64,000 nucleotides of DNA. Origin: DASUSH01 sp036375215. Its GTDB lineage: Bacteria > Actinomycetota > Thermoleophilia > Solirubrobacterales > 70-9. Positions 16,203-24,317 of this stretch are shown here, piece by piece (positions within the stretch are counted from its first letter, which is position 1; the number at the start of each line of letters is the position of its first letter). The position numbers and the translations under genes are program-made. The notes beneath the pieces are model-generated. The model was not told the DNA's origin, did not search any database, and saw nothing but the letters and a program-made list of their open reading frames with translations. Location of the stretch: positions 21,045 through 85,044 of the forward strand of contig DASUSH010000097.1 in assembly GCA_036375215.1 (NCBI GenBank). The letters are read 5' to 3'.

Positions 16203-17042
16203 ATGCCTGTCGAAGCCCGTCTCTATACCGATCCAGCCTGCGTTTGGTCGTGGGCGACCGAGCCCGAGCGGCGCCGGCTCGAGTGGGAGTTCGGCGACGG
16301 GATCGAATTCAGGCCGGTGATGGGCGGGATGGCGCGCACGATCGAGGCGGCCGACCGGCTCGAGCTGCTCGTCGAGTGGCTCGAGGTGAGCGACGAGACC
16401 GGGATGCCCACCGACCCGCTGATCTGGCGCCAGAACCCGCTCTCATCCAGCTACCCGGCCTGCCAGGCGGTGAAGGCCGCCGCCGAGCAGGGCGCGCCCG
16501 CGGCGCTTCGCTACCTGCGCCGCCTGCGCGAGGGGATCATGCTCGGGCGCCGCCGGCTCGACCACGCCGAGGCCCTGATCGCCGAGGCCGGGCCCGCGGG
16601 CCTCGATCGCGAGCGCTTCGAGATCGACCTGCGCTCGCACGCGATCGTCGAAGCCTTCGGCGCGGACCTCGAGGAGGTCCGCGACCCGCCCGACGACGCC
16701 CGCGCCGCCGGGCAGGTCAAGGCGACGGTGGGCGGCGAGCGCGTCGGCTTCCCGTCGCTCGTCTTCGCCGGCGAGCGCGGCGAGCGCGAGGCGCTTTACG
16801 GCCCGGTCCCCTACGAGCGCCTGCGCGCGGCGGCCGCCGCCGTGGGCGCGACGCCGGCCGCCGAGCGGCCGCCCGAGCCCCTCGCCGCGGTCGAGCGCTT
16901 CGGCCGGCTCACCACCCGCGAGCTCGAGGCGCTCACCCAGCGCCCGCGCCCGGTGCTCGAGGCCGAGCTCTGGTCCCTCGCCCGCGAGTGGCGGCTGAAG
17001 CAGGAGGTCTCGGCGTTCGGCGTGCTCTGGGAGGCCGCCTAG
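16203..17042 (+). CDS. DsbA-family thioredoxin-fold protein (SpxH/FrnE-like)
   Basis: 279 residues. It opens with a thioredoxin-fold strand and DPACVWSW, which aligns with the DPxCxWCW active site of SpxH/FrnE-type DsbA proteins. Only Cys13 is present, the resolving Cys being Ser16, so a normal disulfide exchange is unlikely. A helical insert (about 60-150) and GFPSLVF with the cis-Pro of thioredoxin folds follow. About 70 C-terminal residues form an extra helical region (TTRELEALTQRP). No signal peptide, so cytosolic. A role as adaptor or glutathione-type enzyme is a guess. Its last codons form half of the hairpin at 17033-17062. Confidence 0.75.
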   Translation: MPVEARLYTDPACVWSWATEPERRRLEWEFGDGIEFRPVMGGMARTIEAADRLELLVEWLEVSDETGMPTDPLIWRQNPLSSSYPACQAVKAAAEQGAPAALRYLRRLREGIMLGRRRLDHAEALIAEAGPAGLDRERFEIDLRSHAIVEAFGADLEEVRDPPDDARAAGQVKATVGGERVGFPSLVFAGERGEREALYGPVPYERLRAAAAAVGATPAAERPPEPLAAVERFGRLTTRELEALTQRPRPVLEAELWSLAREWRLKQEVSAFGVLWEAA

Positions 17043-17062
17043 AGGCGCGGCGCTAGGCGGCC
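17033..17062. terminator. Hairpin built from the last codons of two convergent genes
   Basis: GGCCGCCTAG (17033-17042) and CTAGGCGGCC (17053-17062) are perfect 10-bp arms around a 10-base loop. Each arm carries a gene's final Ala codons and its TAG stop. No T-run is present. A bidirectional terminator is the likely role. Confidence 0.65.
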
Positions 17063-17700
17063 GGCGCGGCCTCGCCCCGGGCCTCGAGGCTGCGGATCAT
17101 CTCGACGAGCTCCGGCTTCGCCTTCTCGGGGGCGCCGGAGTCGAACGGCGGGTCCGGGTCGTACTCGATCCCGAGCTGGATCGCCCTGGCGACGTCCTCG
17201 TGCGTCTCGCGGGCGACGAGGTGGAGGGCCATGTCGATGCCGGCCGAGACGCCCGCAGCCGTCATCACCTTGCCGTCCTCGACGAACCGCCGCTTGACCG
17301 GCGTCGCCCCGCCCTCGGCGAGCCGGTCGAGGTAGGCCCAGTGCGAGGTCGCCTCGAGCCCGTCGAGGATCCCCGCGGCGGCGAGGACGAGCGAGCCCGT
17401 GCAGACCGACGTCGTCCACTTCGAGGTCTCGTGGACGCGGCGCAGCCAGTCGAGGACCTCGTCGTCGGTGAGCAGCGGCCGGTTGCCCTCGCCGCCGGGC
17501 ACGAGGACGATGTCCGGGTCGGCGAGCTCGCCGATCGAGGCGTCCGCGGTGATCGCGAGATGGCCGGTGTCGGTCCGCTTCGGCCCCGGCTCCTTGGCGA
17601 CGAAGGTGAGCTCCCACCCCGGCACGCGGGAGAGGACCTCATAGGGCCCGATCGCGTCGAGCGCGGTCAGCTTGTCGAAGATGAGGATCGCCACGTTCAT
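17053..17700 (-). CDS. DJ-1/PfpI family protein (isonitrile hydratase-like)
   Basis: 215 residues with the DJ-1/PfpI glutamine amidotransferase-like fold. Asp15 (LDAIGPYEV) and the nucleophile elbow SVCTGS with Cys100-Thr101 match the residues used by isonitrile hydratase, so an amide/isonitrile hydrolase-type activity is the best family guess. It is three bases downstream of the GlxA-like regulator, with which it shares the DJ-1 fold; the pair probably arose from the same family and is co-transcribed. Substrate unknown. Confidence 0.85.
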   Translation of the reverse strand: MNVAILIFDKLTALDAIGPYEVLSRVPGWELTFVAKEPGPKRTDTGHLAITADASIGELADPDIVLVPGGEGNRPLLTDDEVLDWLRRVHETSKWTTSVCTGSLVLAAAGILDGLEATSHWAYLDRLAEGGATPVKRRFVEDGKVMTAAGVSAGIDMALHLVARETHEDVARAIQLGIEYDPDPPFDSGAPEKAKPELVEMIRSLEARGEAAPAA

Positions 17701-17703
17701 GTC

Positions 17704-18690
17704 TCACTTACCTCCTAGCGCCGGCTGGAAGCGGGCGCGGTAGTCGCTGGGCCGGATTCGCAAGCGTCGTTCGAAGGCGCGCCGCATCGTCGTCGCCGTG
17801 CCGAAGCCGCAGCGGCGCGCGACCGCGGCGACGGGCTGGGACCCCTCGCTGAGCGCGATCCGCGCGCGCTCGAGCCGCAGCCCCTCCACGTAGCGGGCCG
17901 GGGTCGTCCCCACCTCGCGCTGGAAGACGCGGGCGAAGTTGCGCTCGCTCATGTGGGTACGCGCGGCGAGGGCGGGCACGCTCAGGTCCGCGTCGAGGTT
18001 GTCGGCGATCCAGTCCTGGAGCTCGCGCAGCGGCCCGGGCTCGGCGAGCTGGCCGGCGAGCGAGGCGCTGAACTGCGACTGGCCGCCCGGGCGCTTTACG
18101 AACATCACGTGCCAGCGCGCGACCTCGAGCGCCACCTCCGCGCCGAGGTCATCCTCGACCAGCGCGAGCGCGAGGTCCATGCCCGCGGTCACCCCGGCCG
18201 ACGTGTACACGTCTCGGTCGCGGACGAAGATCGGGTCGCGGACGACGTCCACCAGCGGGTAGCGGCGCGCGAGCGCCGAGCAGGACGCCCAGTGGGTCGT
18301 CGCCCGCCGGCCGTCGAGGATGCCCGCGCGGGCGAGCAGGAAGGAGCCCGTGCAGACCGAGGCGACCCGCCGCGCCCGGCTCGCCGCGTCGCGCAGCCAC
18401 TCGATGAGCTCGGCGTCCTGCTCCGCGTCGCTCACCCCGGCGCCGCCGGGGACGATCACGGTGTCGACCCCGCTCGTCCACCGGGGGAGGGGCGAGCCCG
18501 CCAGCAGCCCGAGGCCCGACGACGTCGTGTGCGACGCAGAGCTCGAGACCATCTCGACCTCGTACGAGCCGGGTCGCATCCTGCCCGCGGTCGAGAAGAC
18601 CTCGGCGGGGCCGACCAGGTCGAGTCCCAGCACCCCGGGGAACGAGACGAGCACGATCCTCCGCGGTCGAGTAGCGTCGCCGGCGTTCAT
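17704..18690 (-). CDS. GlxA-family AraC-type transcriptional regulator
   Basis: 328 residues. An N-terminal DJ-1/PfpI-like sensor domain (about 10-195, with SVCTGSFLLARAG) is joined to a C-terminal AraC double helix-turn-helix (about 225-320; MSERNFARVFQREVGTTPARYV and RRCGFGTATTMRRAFERRL). Such proteins bind DNA as dimers and respond to small nitrogen or quaternary-amine metabolites in known cases. It probably controls the adjacent DJ-1 enzyme (3-bp gap) and perhaps the divergent small lipoprotein gene. Start at ATG 18690. Confidence 0.9.
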   Translation of the reverse strand: MNAGDATRPRRIVLVSFPGVLGLDLVGPAEVFSTAGRMRPGSYEVEMVSSSASHTTSSGLGLLAGSPLPRWTSGVDTVIVPGGAGVSDAEQDAELIEWLRDAASRARRVASVCTGSFLLARAGILDGRRATTHWASCSALARRYPLVDVVRDPIFVRDRDVYTSAGVTAGMDLALALVEDDLGAEVALEVARWHVMFVKRPGGQSQFSASLAGQLAEPGPLRELQDWIADNLDADLSVPALAARTHMSERNFARVFQREVGTTPARYVEGLRLERARIALSEGSQPVAAVARRCGFGTATTMRRAFERRLRIRPSDYRARFQPALGGK

Positions 18691-18717
18691 CGCGAGCCGA
18701 TGATCCCCTCGACCGGC

Positions 18718-18960
18718 GTGGCTGTAAAGACAATCAACGAACGTATTCTGCCAGGACGCGCGATCGCCCTCGCGCTCGCCTGCGCGGCGCTGCTCGTGCC
18801 GGTCGGCTGCGGGCTTGACGCCGACGAGGAGACGAGCACCGCGACGACGCCGCCGACGATCCCGGTCGACGAGGGCGCAAGCGGCCCCTCCGGCCCGAGC
18901 GGGCCGACGGGCCCGACCGGCGCGGAGGGCGCGGAGGGCGCGCCCGGGCCGGCGGGCTAG
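18718..18960 (+). CDS. Small lipoprotein with collagen-like GPx tail
   Basis: 80 residues from GTG 18718; an ATG at 18700 adds six. A basic start and hydrophobic segment (AIALALACAALLVPVGC) end in a lipobox Cys, so it should be a lipid-anchored surface peptide. After a Thr/Glu-rich stretch it ends in GPSGPSGPTGPTGAEGAEG-type triplets. Function unknown. The stop TAG interlocks with the purM stop on the other strand in CTAG (18957-18960). Confidence is moderate because it is short, but the signal peptide is clear. Confidence 0.6.
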   Translation: MAVKTINERILPGRAIALALACAALLVPVGCGLDADEETSTATTPPTIPVDEGASGPSGPSGPTGPTGAEGAEGAPGPAG

Positions 18961-19964
18961 GTCCCCGGGGCGAGCTCGATCTTCCCGGCCCGGTCTGTGG
19001 CCGAGCCGATCCGCCTCGCCTCCGGATGATGCCGGCGCAGGAGCTCGGCCGCGGCGTCCGCGTCGGCGGCCGCGACCACGCAGCAGAAGCCGCAGCCCAT
19101 GTTGAAGACCTCGTGCATCTCGGCGTCGGAGACCGAGCCGAGCTCGGCGATCAGTTCGAACACGGGCGGCACGGGGAGCGGGTCGTCGATGGCGTAGCCG
19201 ACCGGCGCCGTCAGGCGCCGCAGGTTGTTGAGGCCGTCGCCCGTGATGTGGGCGAGGCCCCTGACGTCGGCGCCGGAGCGGAGCAGCTCGAGCACCGCGC
19301 GCACGTAGATCTCGGTCGGCTCGAGGAGGACGTCCCCGAGCGGGCGCCCGAGCCGGTCGTCGGCGAGGTCGAGGTCCGCGAGGGCCCGGCGGGCGAGCGT
19401 GTAGCCGTTGGAGTGCAGGCCGGTCGACGGGAGGCCGATGATCGCGTCGCCGGGCTCGACCCGGGCGCCGTCGACGATCGCGTCGAGCGCGACCGAGCCG
19501 ATCGCGGCGCCGGAGAGGTCGGGGCCGGCGACCATCTCGCCGAGCTGGGCGAGCTCGCCGCCCGGGATCTCGATCCCGGCGAGCTCCGCGCCGCGGCCGA
19601 GGCCGACGCCGATCGCGCCGCAGACCTCCGGGTCGGCGCTTGGCACGGCGAGGTAGTCGACCATCGCAAGCGGCTCGGCGCCGACGCAGATCAGGTCGTT
19701 CACGTTCATCGCGACGCAGTCGATCCCGACCGTGTCCCAGCGGCCGAGGCGCTCGGCGACGAGGAGCTTGGTGCCGACGCCGTCGGTCGTGATCGCGATC
19801 CCGGTGCGCTCGTCGAACCGGACGACGCTCGCGTAGTGCCCGGGAAGCGGGACGGCGCGCGAGGCCTCGCCCCCGTGCTTGCGCAGCCCGGCGATCAGGG
19901 CGTCGACGGCGCTGTCCGCCCCGGCCTGGCTCACGCCCGACTCCTCGTAGGCCTCCTGGCTCAC
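18957..19964 (-). CDS. purM: Phosphoribosylformylglycinamidine cyclo-ligase (AIR synthetase)
   Basis: 335 residues, catalysing the ATP-dependent ring closure of FGAM to AIR in purine synthesis. Signatures: TTDGVGTKLLVAE, DCVAMNVNDLICVGAEPL, GLPSTGLHSNGYTL and HITGDGLNNL. The GTG start at 19964 overlaps the stop of uppP (GTGA), so expression is coupled to a cell-envelope gene. In many actinobacteria purM instead follows purF, which is not visible here. Length is normal. Confidence 0.95.
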   Translation of the reverse strand: MSQEAYEESGVSQAGADSAVDALIAGLRKHGGEASRAVPLPGHYASVVRFDERTGIAITTDGVGTKLLVAERLGRWDTVGIDCVAMNVNDLICVGAEPLAMVDYLAVPSADPEVCGAIGVGLGRGAELAGIEIPGGELAQLGEMVAGPDLSGAAIGSVALDAIVDGARVEPGDAIIGLPSTGLHSNGYTLARRALADLDLADDRLGRPLGDVLLEPTEIYVRAVLELLRSGADVRGLAHITGDGLNNLRRLTAPVGYAIDDPLPVPPVFELIAELGSVSDAEMHEVFNMGCGFCCVVAAADADAAAELLRRHHPEARRIGSATDRAGKIELAPGT

Positions 19965-20767
19965 TGGCGTCGCATTCTCACGATGACCGCGGCGGCGAGG
20001 CCGACCCGGTACGCCGCATAGGGCCAGAGTGCGCCGCCGTCGCGCTCGACGAGGCGGATCAGGCCCTGCGAGGCGAGGGTCGACGCGAACGAGACGGCGA
20101 CGCCCGCGGCGATCGACCGGCCCGCCCCCGAGGGCACGCCTCGGCCGGCGAGCCGAAGGCCCTTGCCGGCGGCCGCGGCGACGATCACCGGCAGGGCCAC
20201 GGTGCGGGAGAGGAAGTTCGCGTGGCGGCGAGAGAACCGGCGCAGCCGCGCCGCGGTCAGCGTCGCGCCGTTTCGCGAGACGCCGGGCGCGAGCGCCGCG
20301 GCCTGGCCGACCCCGAGCGCGAGCCCGTCGACGGCGCCGGCGTCCCCGTGGCCGCGTTCCTGCGGGGCCCGGTCCGCGAGCACCATCGCGACCGAGCCGG
20401 CGACGAGACCCGCGGCCGTCGCCCGCGGCCCGCCGAGCCGCCGCTCGATGACGCGCTCGAACAGGACCCCCGCGGCGAGCGCGGGCAGGAAGGAGAGCGC
20501 GAGCACCGCCGCCCGGCGGCGGTCGAAGTCGGCGATCTCCGCGGCGATCACTTCGCGCTGGCCGACCACCAGCGCCGCCGCCGCGCCGCCGTGCAGAGCG
20601 ACGTCGAACGCCTTGCGCAGCTCGGGGTCGAGCTCCTCCCACCCCCAGTCGCGAAACCAGGGGAGGAGCGTGAGGTGGGCCGAGCTCGAGACCGGCAGCA
20701 GCTCGGTCGGCCCTTGCACGAGGCCGAGGAGCGCAGCGCGCGCCGGGGTCAGGGCGCTCGCGCTCAG
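19961..20767 (-). CDS. uppP: Undecaprenyl-diphosphatase
   Basis: 268 residues with about eight membrane helices. Family motifs are present: GLVQGPTELLPVSSSAHL near the start and PGVSRNGATLTAAR. It dephosphorylates undecaprenyl pyrophosphate, recycling the lipid carrier for peptidoglycan and surface polysaccharides. No ATG, GTG or TTG lies at the expected N-terminus: the best start is CTG 20767, which overlaps the dedA stop as CTGA and gives the family's usual length. A later GTG would delete the first helix and cut the catalytic loop. Confidence 0.9.
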   Translation of the reverse strand: MSASALTPARAALLGLVQGPTELLPVSSSAHLTLLPWFRDWGWEELDPELRKAFDVALHGGAAAALVVGQREVIAAEIADFDRRRAAVLALSFLPALAAGVLFERVIERRLGGPRATAAGLVAGSVAMVLADRAPQERGHGDAGAVDGLALGVGQAAALAPGVSRNGATLTAARLRRFSRRHANFLSRTVALPVIVAAAAGKGLRLAGRGVPSGAGRSIAAGVAVSFASTLASQGLIRLVERDGGALWPYAAYRVGLAAAVIVRMRRQ

Positions 20768-21411
20768 GACTCGCCGTCGCCCGCCGCCGCCGCCGCGGGC
20801 TCGGCGCGGTTTCGGCGGCGCTTCACGATCAGCCAGACGATCAGGGCGACGATCCCCGCGAGCACGACGTAGTCGCCGTAATGGAGGTAGTCCCGCCACT
20901 CCTCCCACCGGTCGCCGACCTCGCGGCCGACGATGCCGAGCATCAGCACCCAGGGGATGCAGCCCGCGAGGGTGAGCAGCGTGAACCGCCAGAACGGCAT
21001 CCGCGCGATCCCGGCGGGCAGCGAGATGAAGGTGCGGATGATCGGCAGCATCCGCGTGAAGAAGACGGTCACGTCCCCGTAGCGCTGGAACCAGCGGTCG
21101 GCCCAGTCGAGGTGCTTGTGGTTGATGTGGATCAGGCGGTTCTTCTCGAGTAGCTCCATGCGCCCGTAGTAGCCCGCCGCCCAGGCGACCCACGAGCCGA
21201 CGACGTTGCCGAGCACGCCCGCGGTGACGATCCCGAACAGGGTCAGGTCCCCCTCGGAGACGTTGAAGCCGGCGAACAGCATGATCGCCTCGCTCGGGAC
21301 CGGGATGCAGGCGCTCTCGAGCAGCATCAGGATGAAGACCCCGGCGTAGCCCGTGGCCTCGATGAAATCGGTCGCCCACTCGACGATCGGATCGACGATG
21401 AAGTCCGTCAT
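20764..21411 (-). CDS. DedA family membrane protein
   Basis: 215 residues, with about five or six hydrophobic segments and the DedA signature (ESACIPVPSEAIMLFAG, GNVVGSWVAWAAGYYGR, FFTRMLPIIRTFISLPAG). DedA proteins are membrane transporters or scramblases; some flip undecaprenyl phosphate. The 4-bp overlap with uppP supports a joint role in lipid-carrier recycling. The C-terminus is Arg/Ala-rich. Start at ATG 21411, divergent from the polysaccharide locus with 57 bp between. Confidence 0.92.
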   Translation of the reverse strand: MTDFIVDPIVEWATDFIEATGYAGVFILMLLESACIPVPSEAIMLFAGFNVSEGDLTLFGIVTAGVLGNVVGSWVAWAAGYYGRMELLEKNRLIHINHKHLDWADRWFQRYGDVTVFFTRMLPIIRTFISLPAGIARMPFWRFTLLTLAGCIPWVLMLGIVGREVGDRWEEWRDYLHYGDYVVLAGIVALIVWLIVKRRRNRAEPAAAAAGDGES

Positions 21412-21468
21412 GCGGCGGGGAAGAGTACGCGGTGGACCCGGGAACGGGCTTTAGAATCCGGTTTCCTC

Positions 21469-23361
21469 ATGGGACGTCTCAACGATCCCGTCTACAAGCA
21501 TCGCCTCCTCCAGGTCCTCGCCGACGCCGGGCTGGCCGCGCTTGCCTGGCTGCTCGCCTTCCAGCTTCGGTTCATCGACCTGCCGAACGGGATCCCGGGG
21601 CGCTACGAGGACATCCTCTGGGGCTCGATCCTCTTCGTCGCCGTCGGCAAGTCCCTGATCTTCACGCTGGTCGGGATGCACCAGAAGTGGTGGCGCTACT
21701 TCGCGCTGCGGGACTTCGGCATCGTGATCCGCGCCGCCGCCGTCGCGACAGCGGTCTTGATCGCGATCTTCGTGATCGGGCAGCCGTTCGACGACGAGCT
21801 GCCGCGCTCGATCGTCGTCTTCGACTTCCTGCTCACCGTCGCGCTCGCCGGCGGCGCCCGCGCCGCCGTCCGCTTCACGGTCGAGCACCCCGACCGCCAG
21901 GCGCGCAAGCGCCGCGACCACGGCGTCCTCGTGATCGGCGCCGGCTGGGGCGGGCAGATGGTGATCCGCGAGCTCCAGCTCAACCCCGGCCTCGGCGGCC
22001 GCGCGATCGGCTTCATCGACGACGACCCGCGCAAGCGCGGGATGCAGATGCAGGGCGTCAAGGTGCTCGGGACGACGGACGAGATCGAGCAGGTGGTCGA
22101 GAAGACGAAGCCCGCCGAGGTCGTGATCGCGATCCCCTCCGCGCCGGGCTCGCTGCGCGGCAAGGTCGTCGCCGCCTGCCGCGAGCATGCCGTCCAGGTG
22201 CGCACCCTGCCGACGGTGTTCGAGCTGCTGCGAGGCGGTGTCCAGCTCACCCGCCAGCTCCGCGAGGTCCAGGTCGAGGACGTGCTCGGCCGCGAGCCGG
22301 TCGTGATGGAGCTCGACCGGGTCGGCGCCTACCTGACCGACAAGGTCGTGCTCGTCACCGGCGCCGGCGGCTCGATCGGCGCCGAGCTCTGCCGCCAGAT
22401 CGCCCGCGTGCGCCCGCGGCTACTCGTCCTCCTCGACCACGCCGAGGACAACCTCTTCGAGATCGACCGGGAGATGGTCGGCGAGTGGCATTTCACCAAG
22501 GCCGAGTCGGTGCTCGCCGATTGCAAGGAGGCCGACCGGATGCTGGAGGTGATGCAGCGCTTCAAGCCCCAGGTCGTCTTCCACGCCGCCGCCTACAAGC
22601 ACGTCGGCCTGATGGAGGAGAACCCCCTCGAGGCGGTCCGCAACAACGCGATCGCGACCCGGGTCGTGGCGGAGACGGCGGCCGTGTCCGGGGTCGAGCG
22701 CTTCGTGCTCGTCTCGACGGACAAGGCCGTCAACCCGCAGACCGTGATGGGCGCCTCCAAGGCGATGGCCGAGTGGATCGTCGAGGCGGCCGGCCACAAG
22801 CACCGCCGCACCCGCTTCCTCACCGTCCGGTTCGGCAACGTCCTCGCCTCGTCGGGAAGCGTGATCCCGATCTTCCGCAGCCAGATCGAGCGCGGCGGGC
22901 CGGTGACCATCACGCACCCGGAGATGACCAGGTACTTCATGACGATCCCCGAGGCGGTCCAGCTCGTGATCCGCGCCGGCGACCTCGGCGCCGGGGTCGG
23001 CGAGGTGTTCGTGCTCGAGATGGGCGAGCCGGTGAAGATCATCGACCTCGCCAACAACATGATCAGGCTCGCCGGGTACGAGCCCGAGGAGGACATCGCG
23101 ATCGAGTTCACCGGGCCGCGTCCCGGCGAGAAGCTCGCCGAGGAGCTGTTCAACGCCAATGAGCGCTCCGAGCCGACCTCCGCGGAGCGCATCCTGCGCG
23201 CGGTCAGGACCGATCCGCTCGACCCGGAGTGGGTCGAGGGGACGGTCAACCGGCTCGAGCGCCTGGTCGCCGGCGGCGACGAGACCGGCCTCGCGGAAGG
23301 CGTCGTCGGCATGATCACGGACCGCGAAGCCGTCATTCGCGACCTCGAGGTCGACGTCTAG
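21469..23361 (+). CDS. Membrane nucleotide-sugar 4,6-dehydratase (PglF/CapD/WbpM type)
   Basis: 630 residues. Four N-terminal membrane helices (about 10-130) precede a first Rossmann domain (VLVIGAGWGGQM) and then the SDR catalytic domain (VLVTGAGGSIGAELCRQI). In the catalytic motif Met replaces Tyr (MGASKAMAE), as in the UDP-GlcNAc 4,6-dehydratase class, and LVSTDKAVNP is conserved. It likely makes a UDP-4-keto-6-deoxy sugar that starts an amino- or deoxy-sugar for the surface glycan. First gene of the polysaccharide locus. Confidence 0.92.
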   Translation: MGRLNDPVYKHRLLQVLADAGLAALAWLLAFQLRFIDLPNGIPGRYEDILWGSILFVAVGKSLIFTLVGMHQKWWRYFALRDFGIVIRAAAVATAVLIAIFVIGQPFDDELPRSIVVFDFLLTVALAGGARAAVRFTVEHPDRQARKRRDHGVLVIGAGWGGQMVIRELQLNPGLGGRAIGFIDDDPRKRGMQMQGVKVLGTTDEIEQVVEKTKPAEVVIAIPSAPGSLRGKVVAACREHAVQVRTLPTVFELLRGGVQLTRQLREVQVEDVLGREPVVMELDRVGAYLTDKVVLVTGAGGSIGAELCRQIARVRPRLLVLLDHAEDNLFEIDREMVGEWHFTKAESVLADCKEADRMLEVMQRFKPQVVFHAAAYKHVGLMEENPLEAVRNNAIATRVVAETAAVSGVERFVLVSTDKAVNPQTVMGASKAMAEWIVEAAGHKHRRTRFLTVRFGNVLASSGSVIPIFRSQIERGGPVTITHPEMTRYFMTIPEAVQLVIRAGDLGAGVGEVFVLEMGEPVKIIDLANNMIRLAGYEPEEDIAIEFTGPRPGEKLAEELFNANERSEPTSAERILRAVRTDPLDPEWVEGTVNRLERLVAGGDETGLAEGVVGMITDREAVIRDLEVDV

Positions 23362-23468
23362 ACCGCGCCCGTCGGTCGCCGGGCGAACCGCGCCCACCGA
23401 CCCAAGACCTAAGATTCCCGCGCCTCAATGGCCCTTTACGCATTCATCCCCGCCCGGGGTTCCCGCTG

Positions 23469-24305
23469 ATGGACCTCGAGCGGATCGGCGCGTTCCTCGG
23501 AATCGCGGCCTTTCTCGGGCTCGCGATCCTGATCCTGCTGGTGATCCAGCAGGCGCGCGACCTGCGCCGCCTGCGCAAATGGGCGGGGGTGGCGCCCGAG
23601 CGGGCGATCGAGGCCGCCGAGCGCAAGGGCGAGGAGGTGCCCGAGCCCGAGCACGGACGCCTGGCCCGCCCGTTCATCGCGCTCGGCGCTTGGATCCACG
23701 ACCGCGCCACGAGGGCGGGGGCCGGGGTGCGCAGCGGCTACCGCGCCGCCGACCGCCGCAGCCCGGTCGACCTCCGCTTCGTCCTCGGCTTCCTGGCGGT
23801 CGCTGCCGTCGCCGGCATCGTGCTCCTCACCAGTGGCTTCGGCCTCTACGGCGAGGAGGACGGCAAGGAGCGCAAGGGCAAGAGCGCCCCGCCGCCGGGG
23901 AAGATCGAGGTCGCGGTCCTGAACGGCACCGCGGCGAGCGGCGAGGGCGCGGTCCCGGGGTTCGCCCAGCAGATCGCCCAGGAGGTGAAGCAGGCCGGCT
24001 ACAAGATCGGCAGGGTCGGTGACACCGACACCAGCTTCGTCGAGACCGTGGTGATGTACGAGCCGGGGATGAAGGCCTCCGCGCGCGGCCTCGCGGGCGA
24101 CCTCGACGGCACGCTCGGCCGGACCTCGACCCAGGCGATCATCCCCGAGGTGCGCGGGCTTGCCGGAAAGGCCGACCTGGCGCTCGTCCTCGGCCAGGAC
24201 GATGCGCGGAGCGAGGGCGCCGCCCCGGCCCCGGAGGCCCCCGCGCCGGCGCCGGAAGCGGTTGCTCCCGAGACGGCCCCGGTCGAGACCGCGCCCACCG
24301 GCTAG
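23469..24305 (+). CDS. Membrane protein with LytR_C domain (1)
   Basis: 278 residues. One helix at the N-terminus (about 7-27), a basic cytoplasmic loop, a second helix (about 100-120), and an extracellular LytR_C-type domain recognised by VAVLNGTAASG. The end is a Pro/Ala/Glu-rich tail. It has no LCP phosphotransferase domain, which is what LytR_C usually accompanies. The location between the dehydratase and the polymerase suggests a role in assembly or attachment of the polysaccharide; this is inference. It has a paralogue directly downstream. Confidence 0.78.
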   Translation: MDLERIGAFLGIAAFLGLAILILLVIQQARDLRRLRKWAGVAPERAIEAAERKGEEVPEPEHGRLARPFIALGAWIHDRATRAGAGVRSGYRAADRRSPVDLRFVLGFLAVAAVAGIVLLTSGFGLYGEEDGKERKGKSAPPPGKIEVAVLNGTAASGEGAVPGFAQQIAQEVKQAGYKIGRVGDTDTSFVETVVMYEPGMKASARGLAGDLDGTLGRTSTQAIIPEVRGLAGKADLALVLGQDDARSEGAAPAPEAPAPAPEAVAPETAPVETAPTG

Positions 24306-24317
24306 GGAGCGAGGGCG

